Shown in pieces: positions 8,323 through 15,767 of a DNA stretch of 36,773 nt. The stretch lies in assembly GCA_020628145.1 (NCBI GenBank), contig JAHDFN010000010.1, positions 1 through 36,773 on the forward strand. Reading direction: 5' to 3'. Source of the stretch: Saprospiraceae bacterium (lineage in GTDB: Bacteria; Bacteroidota; Bacteroidia; Chitinophagales; Saprospiraceae). The stretch's first letter is position 1, and every line of letters begins with the position of its first letter. A model generated the notes under the pieces. That model searched no databases, was not told the origin of the DNA, and saw only the letters and a list, made by a program, of their open reading frames with translations. Position numbers and translations under genes: made by a program.

Positions 8323-8805
8323 ATGTTTGGAAATAATAAGAAAAAGGCAGATAATAACACCCCCGGGAAAAAAACAACTCCTTCTCCAACAAACGCCCTT
8401 AACAGCCTCGTAAAAGGTACGGTCATCGAAGGTAAAATCAATTCTGAAAGTGATCTTAGAATTGATGGAACCATCAAAGGCGAATTGGTTTGCAAAGCCA
8501 AAGTCATCATCGGACCCACCGGATATGTTCAAGGAGAAATCAAGTGTGCCAATGCTATCATTGAAGGTAGAATGGAAGGAACCATTCATGTATCGGAACT
8601 GCTTAATGTAAAGGAAACAGCCGATGTCAGTGGTGAAATCTATACCAACAAACTCATTGTACAAGCTGGTGCCATCTTCAATGTAGGTTGTAGAATGGGT
8701 ACTCAACATTCAAATGGATCAACAACAAAACCAAAAGCAGCAGCAAAAGAATTCAACCAACAAGGAGGAAGAAAACCTGCTACAGACGCGAAAAAAGCGA
8801 GTTGA
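8323..8805 (+). CDS. Bactofilin (polymer-forming cytoskeletal protein)
   Basis: A 160-residue bactofilin. A disordered, basic N-terminus (residues 1-25) precedes a right-handed beta-helix core from about residue 27 to 125 with the family's short repeated turns: GTVIEGKINSESDLRIDGTIKGEL, VIIGPTGYVQGEI, ANAIIEGRMEGTI and ADVSGEIYTNKLIVQAGAIF. These proteins polymerise without nucleotide into membrane-associated filaments and scaffold wall enzymes. The C-terminal tail (about 130-160) is Lys/Ala/Gln-rich and disordered, and its last 92 bases also encode the start of the AtpZ-like protein in another frame. The M23 peptidase gene directly upstream is its probable partner. Confidence 0.92.
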   Translation: MFGNNKKKADNNTPGKKTTPSPTNALNSLVKGTVIEGKINSESDLRIDGTIKGELVCKAKVIIGPTGYVQGEIKCANAIIEGRMEGTIHVSELLNVKETADVSGEIYTNKLIVQAGAIFNVGCRMGTQHSNGSTTKPKAAAKEFNQQGGRKPATDAKKAS

Positions 8806-9025
8806 TAATTACAAGTCTTATTCTTCTTACTCTGAATTCCTAGGGCTTGTCTTCCAAATGTTTTTCATTATCCTAGCGGGTACGTTTACCGGCCGGTTTT
8901 TGGATAAGCGTTTTCTTGCACCGGATTCATCGGCTTGGTTCACAATAACGTTAAGTATTGTCGCCCTATCCATAGCCATGTATTTGATGATTAGGAAATC
9001 TTCCAATAGGAAAGGAAATAAGTAG
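8714..9025 (+). CDS. atpZ: AtpZ/AtpI-family membrane protein
   Basis: A 103-residue protein with a Gln/Lys/Glu-rich N-terminus and two transmembrane helices: EFLGLVFQMFFIILAGTFTG (about 40-60) and FTITLSIVALSIAMYLMI (about 77-94), separated by RFLDKRF. This is the AtpZ/AtpI pattern, small proteins that accompany ATP synthase and are thought to aid c-ring assembly or Mg transport. The ATG at 8714 lies inside the bactofilin gene (overlap 92 bases, different frame). No other ATG, GTG or TTG between it and the first helix gives a sensible start, and no Shine-Dalgarno sequence precedes it. The atp operon I would expect to follow in relatives is absent: a minus-strand peptidase gene comes next. Confidence 0.8.
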   Translation: MDQQQNQKQQQKNSTNKEEENLLQTRKKRVDNYKSYSSYSEFLGLVFQMFFIILAGTFTGRFLDKRFLAPDSSAWFTITLSIVALSIAMYLMIRKSSNRKGNK

Positions 9026-9091
9026 TATTCGTATTTTCAGATGGGTATTATAACAATTCTTCTAATATATTAATTATCGGAATGCCTTTCC

Positions 9092-9194
9092 AGGAGGCTA
9101 AAAGATGTCACACTTAATTCGTTTTACACTTATAGCATCCGGGAGATTTAAATATTATAATCCAATTCTGAAATCGGATTATAGCCTATGTTAG
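9092..9194 (+). CDS. Possible 29-codon small ORF with a strong Shine-Dalgarno
   Basis: AGGAGG at 9092-9097, 7 bases, then ATG at 9105 opens a 29-codon frame ending at 9194 (starts MSHLIRFTLIASGRF). A perfect SD at ideal spacing is unusual in this window. No homology is recognised, and the frame contains an 8-bp hairpin (TATAATCC 9156-9163 / GGATTATA 9176-9183). It lies in the 231-base gap after the AtpZ-like gene and could be a real small protein, a leader or chance. Confidence 0.25.
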
Positions 9195-9256
9195 GTGTTT
9201 AGTTAAAACTACCTTAGAATTATCTTTTAATGGTATTGTTTTTCAGCACGGCATTT

Positions 9257-10534
9257 TTAAACATTCCCTCCCACCATTACCGTGAACATATTATCCAATT
9301 CCAGATATTTCCGTGCCAAGTTTGCCAGTTCCTCCTTATCAATGGATTTTATGGTCTCTACCAGGCGGTAAAAATGATTTTCGCCCACATCATCCAAATA
9401 AATCGATTTTATGATTTCAGAAGAATTAAAGGGTCCATCCAATGCTGCAAGCAGTGTCCCCAAGGTATAGTTACGGGCCATTTCCAACTCTTCACTGGGA
9501 ATCGGTTCGGTCTTGAGTTTGTCGAATTCTTGTCGGATTTCAGAAATAAGGGCCTCCCGATGTTCGCTGGTTGTTTCGGTAGCGATCATAAAAAGTCCGT
9601 CTTTTTTCATCATATCCAACATTGAATATATACTATAGGTATATCCCTTGTCTTCACGGATATTCATCATCAGACGGGAGCTGAAATAATCGCCAAGTAT
9701 TATATTCAGGAAATACATACCGAAAAAATCAGGGTGTTTCTTATCAAAGATTCGATTGCCTATCCGGATGGCCGTCTGAACGGAATCTTTCGGAGTAAAG
9801 GTATTCTTTTCATTTTCCGGCTGAATGGAAAAAGGAAGGGGGCTGGATTTTCCGGAAGGAAGTTTAGAGATGAATTCCTGTTCCAAATTATCTATCATCG
9901 AATGGGATACCTTACCACTAAGGACCAGGGTACAATTCCCGGCCTTATAATTTCTTTCGAAATGTTCCATGACTCCATCCCTCCCAATAACATCATATAA
10001 TTGATGATTGCTGTTATATCCATATGGATGGACGCTGCCATAAATCGCTTCTGTAATTTCCCTATAGGCCACAACATTGTTCTTAGACAAATCTACTTTG
10101 AGCCTTTGCTTACGCTCGCTGATGAAATTCGTTAACTCTTCTTTTGGGAAAGCAGGCTTCGTGATGACATCCCGGTAAAGGGGTATCAAATCAGGAAAAT
10201 GGGTATTCAGTCCATAAAGCGTAATATTCGAATAATCGAGATTGGTAGGTGTATAAAGACTGGCTCCATAAAAATCTACTTGCTCTGCAATTTGTTCTGC
10301 TGTAAAAAGTGAAGAACCTTCCTTCAACATCTGAAGTGTTGTTGAGGATAGCAATTTCTCTTTTTCGTAAAAACGACCTGCATCAAAAATACATTCAAGC
10401 TTGAATACATCGTGAATGCCTTCATTTACGATGATCAATCTAGCCCCGTTCGGATATTCCCTAAGGGTATGTTCAGGCAACCTCACGTCCTTTATCGGAC
10501 GGATCGCCGGTGGCTTAGTACGATGGTTTGTCAT
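9257..10534 (-). CDS. M16-family peptidase homologue lacking the catalytic motif
   Basis: A 425-residue M16 (insulinase/processing-peptidase-like) protein with the usual two M16 half-domains. The first begins LREYPNGARLIIV...FDAGRFYE. The second contains 'TAIRIGNRIFDKKHPDFFGMYFLNIILG' and 'SSRLMMNIREDKGYTYSIYS'. The zinc-binding HxxEH motif, expected where SSTTLQMLKEGSS stands, is missing, so this is the inactive partner subunit of a heterodimeric M16 protease. No signal peptide is evident. Its start codon overlaps the stop of the adenylyl cyclase gene (ATGA at 10534-10531), indicating translational coupling. The active HxxEH partner, often adjacent in other genomes, is not in this window. 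Confidence 0.85.
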   Translation of the reverse strand: MTNHRTKPPAIRPIKDVRLPEHTLREYPNGARLIIVNEGIHDVFKLECIFDAGRFYEKEKLLSSTTLQMLKEGSSLFTAEQIAEQVDFYGASLYTPTNLDYSNITLYGLNTHFPDLIPLYRDVITKPAFPKEELTNFISERKQRLKVDLSKNNVVAYREITEAIYGSVHPYGYNSNHQLYDVIGRDGVMEHFERNYKAGNCTLVLSGKVSHSMIDNLEQEFISKLPSGKSSPLPFSIQPENEKNTFTPKDSVQTAIRIGNRIFDKKHPDFFGMYFLNIILGDYFSSRLMMNIREDKGYTYSIYSMLDMMKKDGLFMIATETTSEHREALISEIRQEFDKLKTEPIPSEELEMARNYTLGTLLAALDGPFNSSEIIKSIYLDDVGENHFYRLVETIKSIDKEELANLARKYLELDNMFTVMVGGNV

Positions 10535-12240
10535 GAGTATTCCCTATCGACGAAGTACATTTCTATCATTCCCTTATTCTTTACGCTGATTTTACCTCTC
10601 GCATGACAAGAGAATTTCTGCCTTACCTTGTTGTAGGTATCATAGGAGATATTCACTTTACCGATATCCCCATTGGTTTCCATTCTGGAAGCAACATTTA
10701 CAGTATCTCCCCATACATCATAGGCAAATTTCTTATTCCCCACAACTCCCGAAACCACAGGCCCGGAATGTATTCCGATCCGTGCCTCGAAAAAGGGAAG
10801 GCTTTTGCTCTGCCTATCCGCTTTATAATCGTAAAGGAATTCCTGCATATCCATTGCGGCCTTCACCATATCTTCGGTAGCTTTAGGGTGTTTGCCCGAA
10901 AGCCCCGAACAACACATATAGGCATCACCGATGGTTTTGATTTTTTCAATACTGGGATATTGGGAAATGATATAATCGAATCCTTTGAAGCAGTAATCCA
11001 ATTCCTTAACCAATTGTTCAGGAGAAAGTCTTTCCGCAATCTTCGTGAAATTTTTGAAATCGGAAAATAGAACTGTTACATCATTATGTTTACGGGCTTG
11101 GGCTGCTCCTTTTTCCTTTAATTCCTTGGCGATATTTTCAGGAAGGATATTCAATAGTAATTCTTCAGAACGTTCCTGCTCTTTGGCAATGATTTCATTT
11201 TTGGCAGCAAGATTCTTACGGGCTTTGGTCTGTGTCCTGTATCCGAAGAATAAAGAGCCGAAAATCAATGCTGCGATAACCCCTCCGAGAGAAACCCCCA
11301 GTTTGAAGCGGTCGGCTTTAGCATTGGCCAATTCCACTTCGTTCTCTGCCGCCTGACGAGCTTCGATCAATTGGTATTCCTTACCCTTGTACTTGGTAAT
11401 CAGTCTTTGCTTTTCGAATTCCTTTTTCTCAATGATATCGGAAATTTCCTTTTGCTTCAATTCCAATGTCCTTCTTACCTCTTCCAAATCCTCTGCCGTG
11501 GCTCCACTAGCCGTAGCCTTCTTCAATTGTTTGTTCAAATCCAGGATAACGTCTTCCTGCTCACTGATTTTTTCTCTGAAGCCCTTGTTTTCCTTAATCA
11601 GTTCACGAGTAAATTTGTCATTATTGGCCGTAGCCGGTTTATCATTCCCTTCTTCGGGCTTGGGTTTAGGCGTAGAATCCTTTATCCTTACATTAGCCAC
11701 TGCTTCAGGAACATTGATATCCTTAATGTTTTTGGCACGGCTGATATATAATTTATAGTATTTGATTTCTTGGGCCGGATCCGGATTATGACGGCCTATT
11801 TTCTTTTTATTGATATAGGCCAGGTTTTCGATGTTATCCAATTCCAGTTCAGGATAATTCAGCCGTTTGGAGAGTTCCATACTCTTGATGAAAAGCTTCT
11901 TGGCATCATCATATTGGGTAGCCGAATTATTACTCGTTCGAGGCACATTTGTTCCTGGATAAAATGTACCTGCCGTTGCTTTAGCCTGATAATTTAAAGC
12001 TTCGGCCTGTATCCGTTCTATTTTAGTAGCCACTGCATACTTATGTGCATTTTTGGCAAAGCCCAGGGCCTTCACACCATCCTTAGTCAGATATGCCTTG
12101 GCCAATTGATTGGCATACTTAGCCTTATCCACCTGATTTTTGGAACGCTTGAAAGCATTTTCAATGTCCCTCAGACTTTGGGCGGAAAGTGTATTTCCTA
12201 AAAGAAATAATACGATAAAAAGACACAAGGCTTGCCTCAT
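10531..12240 (-). CDS. Membrane-bound class III adenylyl cyclase with TPR-like sensor region
   Basis: A 569-residue signalling enzyme. Signal peptide about 1-20 (cleavage near LSA-Q). Periplasmic helical, TPR-like region about 25-175. Pro/Lys linker, then a coiled coil about 210-310. One transmembrane helix about 314-334. Then the cytoplasmic signalling helix (LLLNILPENIAKELKE) and the cyclase domain (about 385-560). Metal-binding Asp394 (LFSDFKNF) and Asp439 (IGDAY) are present, as are transition-state Asn515 and Arg519 (NVASR). The purine-selecting positions are Lys435 (KTIGD) and Asp508 (YDVWG), the pair expected for ATP rather than GTP, so cAMP is the predicted product. The sensed ligand is unknown. 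It is coupled to the downstream M16 homologue. Confidence 0.88.
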   Translation of the reverse strand: MRQALCLFIVLFLLGNTLSAQSLRDIENAFKRSKNQVDKAKYANQLAKAYLTKDGVKALGFAKNAHKYAVATKIERIQAEALNYQAKATAGTFYPGTNVPRTSNNSATQYDDAKKLFIKSMELSKRLNYPELELDNIENLAYINKKKIGRHNPDPAQEIKYYKLYISRAKNIKDINVPEAVANVRIKDSTPKPKPEEGNDKPATANNDKFTRELIKENKGFREKISEQEDVILDLNKQLKKATASGATAEDLEEVRRTLELKQKEISDIIEKKEFEKQRLITKYKGKEYQLIEARQAAENEVELANAKADRFKLGVSLGGVIAALIFGSLFFGYRTQTKARKNLAAKNEIIAKEQERSEELLLNILPENIAKELKEKGAAQARKHNDVTVLFSDFKNFTKIAERLSPEQLVKELDYCFKGFDYIISQYPSIEKIKTIGDAYMCCSGLSGKHPKATEDMVKAAMDMQEFLYDYKADRQSKSLPFFEARIGIHSGPVVSGVVGNKKFAYDVWGDTVNVASRMETNGDIGKVNISYDTYNKVRQKFSCHARGKISVKNKGMIEMYFVDREYS

Positions 12241-12346
12241 GATATATAAGTTTAAGGAATTAGGTCAGCCAATGGAACATCCATGACTTCCAAACGCAAA
12301 ATAAAAGCGGAAAATTACAGAAATTAAAAATGATTGGGAAATGAAA

Positions 12347-13570
12347 TCAGGGCAGAATCGTTTCTTTGGCCACTTTCATAGGAATGCCGATACATTTTTT
12401 CTCCATATAGTCCATCATTCTCTCCATAAGAGCGCGGGTTTCATCATCCAAACCGTCTATTTCTTTTCTGAACACCTCATTGATGGCTTTGGATTTTACT
12501 GCTTTAATCCTTTTGGGCATATCGCCAAAAGCTCTTTCCAATAACCGTTCGGCATACAGGGATTTGAATTCTATGATGGATTCTTCAATTAACAGTTTGG
12601 CTTTTTCCACTTCGTTACTCCGGAATTGTAGATTTTTCTCTGCCAGTTTTTTAAGTCCTTCGATTTCGATATAATCTATTTCGAATGATTCAACAACTTC
12701 CTTTGCCACATTATTAGGAATAGCCAAATCAACTACAACCTTCTTGTCCTTTTCCCCTTTGAGCAATTGTTTATACAATTCGTGTGTGATGATGGCCTCG
12801 GTCGAAGCGGTACAGACTACCATCCCATCAAATCCTTTATCATATTCGGCCAAATTGGACAATGGCAATGCATTTCCGGCAACAACCGCAGCCACTTCTT
12901 CCGCCTTAGTCAAAGACCGATTGAATACTACGACATTCGTAAATCCGTATTTTTTAAGAAACTTACAGACCAACAGATTCGTCTGTCCTGCTCCGACAAT
13001 CAAAACCCTATCCGTTGGTGAAATACCTGCTTCCAATAGTTTTTTAATGGCCAAGGAAACAATGGAAACCGGTTTTTGTCCGATCCCGGTTGTTGCATAA
13101 ACAGATTTGGCCGTCCTAACCGTTGCATCCATTGCTAAACGGACAGAATCTCCGATAATGCCCATTTCCTGACATTTACGATATGATTCCCTCAATTGGC
13201 GAATGATTTCCCGTTCTCCAACCACTAGGGAGTCAACAGACGATGCCACTTCAAAAAGATGCCTGATCGCCTCTTCTCCTTCATAAAACATAAATTTCCC
13301 GATGGCTTTTCCGACCTTCCATTCGGGATAGAAAAAACGGGTGAATTCTTCTAGGAAACCTTGTTCGAACTCTCTTTCTGTTTGGAAAAAATACATCACC
13401 CTGTTACAGGTTGGGAGATATAGCAAATCGGAAATGGATAGCTGTTCCCTGGCTTTTTCTAAACGTATGGATAGGGGTACACCATTGGATTCGGGCAGAA
13501 CGAATTTCCCGATGTCCTTGATGGTAGAACTCTTGTGTGTAACCGTTATGATTTTATAATTCCCTATCAT
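12347..13570 (-). CDS. hemA: Glutamyl-tRNA reductase
   Basis: A 407-residue HemA, which reduces glutamyl-tRNA(Glu) to glutamate-1-semialdehyde, the first committed step of C5-pathway tetrapyrrole (haem) synthesis. The catalytic Cys55 lies in YLPTCNRVMYFF. The LFEVASSVDSLVVGEREIIRQ segment is the usual substrate/NADPH linker. VLIVGAGQTNLLVCKFL is the Rossmann NADPH site, and a C-terminal dimerisation helix follows. N-terminus and length agree with the family. No other hem gene is adjacent. A minus-strand TAatTTTG (13607-13600) about 30 bases upstream could be its promoter -7 element, though no well-spaced TTG accompanies it. It is divergent from the Omp85 gene. Confidence 0.95.
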   Translation of the reverse strand: MIGNYKIITVTHKSSTIKDIGKFVLPESNGVPLSIRLEKAREQLSISDLLYLPTCNRVMYFFQTEREFEQGFLEEFTRFFYPEWKVGKAIGKFMFYEGEEAIRHLFEVASSVDSLVVGEREIIRQLRESYRKCQEMGIIGDSVRLAMDATVRTAKSVYATTGIGQKPVSIVSLAIKKLLEAGISPTDRVLIVGAGQTNLLVCKFLKKYGFTNVVVFNRSLTKAEEVAAVVAGNALPLSNLAEYDKGFDGMVVCTASTEAIITHELYKQLLKGEKDKKVVVDLAIPNNVAKEVVESFEIDYIEIEGLKKLAEKNLQFRSNEVEKAKLLIEESIIEFKSLYAERLLERAFGDMPKRIKAVKSKAINEVFRKEIDGLDDETRALMERMMDYMEKKCIGIPMKVAKETILP

Positions 13571-13664
13571 AGTCTCATTTCCAACTCTTGGAAGGAATAC
13601 AAAATTACATTAGCTCCATCATAAAACTGTCATATTACTGTAAACACAAGGCTAAAATAACAAC

Positions 13665-13687
13665 TCATCCTACAAAATTTAGGATGA
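13665..13687. promoter_or_regulatory. Inverted repeat between divergent hemA and Omp85 genes
   Basis: TCATCCTA (13665-13672), 7-base spacer, TAGGATGA (13680-13687) is a perfect 8-bp palindrome 57-79 bases upstream of the plus-strand gene. It has no T-run, so an operator or RNA leader hairpin is more likely than a terminator. Inference only. Confidence 0.3.
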
Positions 13688-13743
13688 AAACCAAAATGGG
13701 GCTGTTTACTGCAAATCTTTAGTACCTTTCATTCGTTATCTAT

Positions 13744-15591
13744 TTGGATAAATCCGACAAATTGCAATTCCATATTCCAACATATCACCACCTGCTAATC
13801 ATCATATTCTTATTTCTTTCCCTATCGGGGGTTTCACAATCAGGAGAAGGCCTTATTCGATTAGATTTATTTGTTACGGACAGGGACTCTTCATTTCTGA
13901 AAAAAAACGGATTGGAAATTAATGGGACATTTACCAACCAATCGGAAGTGGAAAAGGAATTAGGACGGCTCAGGATGTCATTATCGCATCTTTCATACCT
14001 TGCCAATTCTATTGACAGCATCCATATCAAAGAGAATTCCACACAAGCGTTCCTTTCCGTTGGAGAAGCCTACAAATGGGCCGAACTCCAGCCAGGAAGT
14101 GTAGATCCACTGTTCCTTAGCAGAATAGGTTTCAGAGAAAGGCTCTACTCCAATAAGCCATTCTATTACAAGGAGTTATTAGATTTATTAGAAGAATTGC
14201 AAAGTTATGCCGAAAACCACGGACATCCATTTGCCATCGCCGGATTGGATAGTATCCAATTCTTGGGCAACCAATCCATATCGGCCAAACTATATCTCAA
14301 AAAGAATCTATTAATTACTTATGAAGGTGTCGATATTGTAGGAGAAGACGTTAAAATATCCCGCAAGTACCTTGAAAGATACCTCGGCATTAATAAGGGT
14401 GACATTTATGATTTGTCCGTCATTAAGAAAATTCCCGATCGTTTAAAGGAGTTACCATTCCTTAAAGAAACCCGCAAACCAGTTGTTACCTTTAGAGGCA
14501 ACAAAGCAACGGTAAACCTGTTTTTGGAAAAAAGGAAAGCCAGTAAGTTCGATTTCCTAGTTGGCGTCTTACCCAGGAACAATGTTACCCAGAGCCGTGT
14601 ATTGATCACCGTAGATGGAATGTTTGCCACTCAAAACCTCTTGGGTGCCGGTGAAAACATATTCGTTGAATTCAGGCAACCCAGACCCAGTACCCAGAAG
14701 TTGGATTTGGATTTGGGTTACCCCTATGCCTTTGGTTTACCCTTCGGGGCAGACTTTGATTTCTCATTATATAAAAGGGATTCTTCATTCCTAGACGTGG
14801 AATACGATGGAGGCCTTTCCTATTTGTTTACTGCAAGACATTACCTTAAGGTATTCGCCCATTCCAAAAGAACCATCCTCCTTGAAATAGATACGAATCG
14901 GGTTTTGTCCACCCGCCGCCTTCCGGACAACCTGGACACTAAAACAACTGACTTCGGGTTGGAATATCATTTATCTAACCTGGATTACAAATTCAATCCG
15001 AGAAGAGGGTTTTCTTCTACACTCCGTGGAGCTGCCGGCTTCAAATCCATTGATAAAAATAACGACATTACATTACTCAATGATCCAGACGAACCGGATT
15101 TCGATTTTGCTTCCCTTTACGACAGTCTTGGCACCCGTGCATTCCAATACCAGGTAGATGCTCTCATCGAAGGATATATTCCTTTTTTTCCCAGCCAACG
15201 GGGTGTGATCGTATTAAAAAACAATACAGGTGGCATCTTCTCCCCCAACCCTATTTACCTGAACGAACATTATCGTCTCGGAGGCACTAAAGTTATCCGT
15301 GGATTCGATGAAGAAGGAATCAATGCTTCCCTTTACTCAATTTTCACATGGGAGTACCGTTTTCTTATCGGAAAGAATTCCTACTTCAATCTATTTGTCG
15401 ATTATGGTTATGCCGAAAGTAAATTACCTTCCGGTAAGATCAAGGATTCCCCTCTTGGTTTTGGGGCAGGAATGACTTTCGATACCCAAGTAGGTGTTTT
15501 CGGCATCAATTATGCTTATGGCCGGCAGTTTGGAAATCCTATCGATTTTCGAGCTGCAAAAATACACTTCGGCTACATCAATTATTTCTAA
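13744..15591 (+). CDS. Omp85-family outer-membrane protein (BamA/TamA-like)
   Basis: A 615-residue outer-membrane protein: signal sequence (hydrophobic LLIIIFLFLSLSGVSQS), one or two POTRA-like domains (about 130-265, including GVDIVGEDVKISRKYLERYLGI), then a 16-strand Omp85 barrel. The barrel carries the VIRGFDEEG motif of loop 6 (about 517-525) and ends in an aromatic residue (NYF), the usual barrel-insertion signal. Omp85 proteins insert beta-barrels or export polypeptides. It is shorter than BamA (five POTRA), so it is probably an accessory member rather than the essential BamA. There is no ATG: the frame opens at TTG 13744, with a second TTG at 13762. Both precede the signal peptide, and I cannot choose between them. 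Confidence 0.82.
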   Translation: MDKSDKLQFHIPTYHHLLIIIFLFLSLSGVSQSGEGLIRLDLFVTDRDSSFLKKNGLEINGTFTNQSEVEKELGRLRMSLSHLSYLANSIDSIHIKENSTQAFLSVGEAYKWAELQPGSVDPLFLSRIGFRERLYSNKPFYYKELLDLLEELQSYAENHGHPFAIAGLDSIQFLGNQSISAKLYLKKNLLITYEGVDIVGEDVKISRKYLERYLGINKGDIYDLSVIKKIPDRLKELPFLKETRKPVVTFRGNKATVNLFLEKRKASKFDFLVGVLPRNNVTQSRVLITVDGMFATQNLLGAGENIFVEFRQPRPSTQKLDLDLGYPYAFGLPFGADFDFSLYKRDSSFLDVEYDGGLSYLFTARHYLKVFAHSKRTILLEIDTNRVLSTRRLPDNLDTKTTDFGLEYHLSNLDYKFNPRRGFSSTLRGAAGFKSIDKNNDITLLNDPDEPDFDFASLYDSLGTRAFQYQVDALIEGYIPFFPSQRGVIVLKNNTGGIFSPNPIYLNEHYRLGGTKVIRGFDEEGINASLYSIFTWEYRFLIGKNSYFNLFVDYGYAESKLPSGKIKDSPLGFGAGMTFDTQVGVFGINYAYGRQFGNPIDFRAAKIHFGYINYF

Positions 15592-15616
15592 ACTACTGAA
15601 AATCAATATATTTAAC

Positions 15617-15650
15617 AAGTGTTAAATATGCTTCTTAACACTTTTAATAT
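15617..15650 (+). terminator. Probable terminator of the Omp85-family gene
   Basis: AAGTGTTAA (15617-15625) and TTAACACTT (15635-15643) form a perfect 9-bp stem followed by TTAATATT. It is AT-rich, so a weak terminator, 25 bases after the stop. A further hairpin (TCCTTCC 15695-15701 / GGAAGGA 15709-15715) lies in the leader of the next gene. Confidence 0.5.
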
Positions 15651-15767
15651 TATTTCTACTGCGGTTTAATTTTTTTTAATTGAAATCATATTCCTCCTTC
15701 CCTATCTTGGAAGGAAATCGAGGCAATCCATTCCAACCGTTTTTTTAACCATTAAAATTTCATATTT

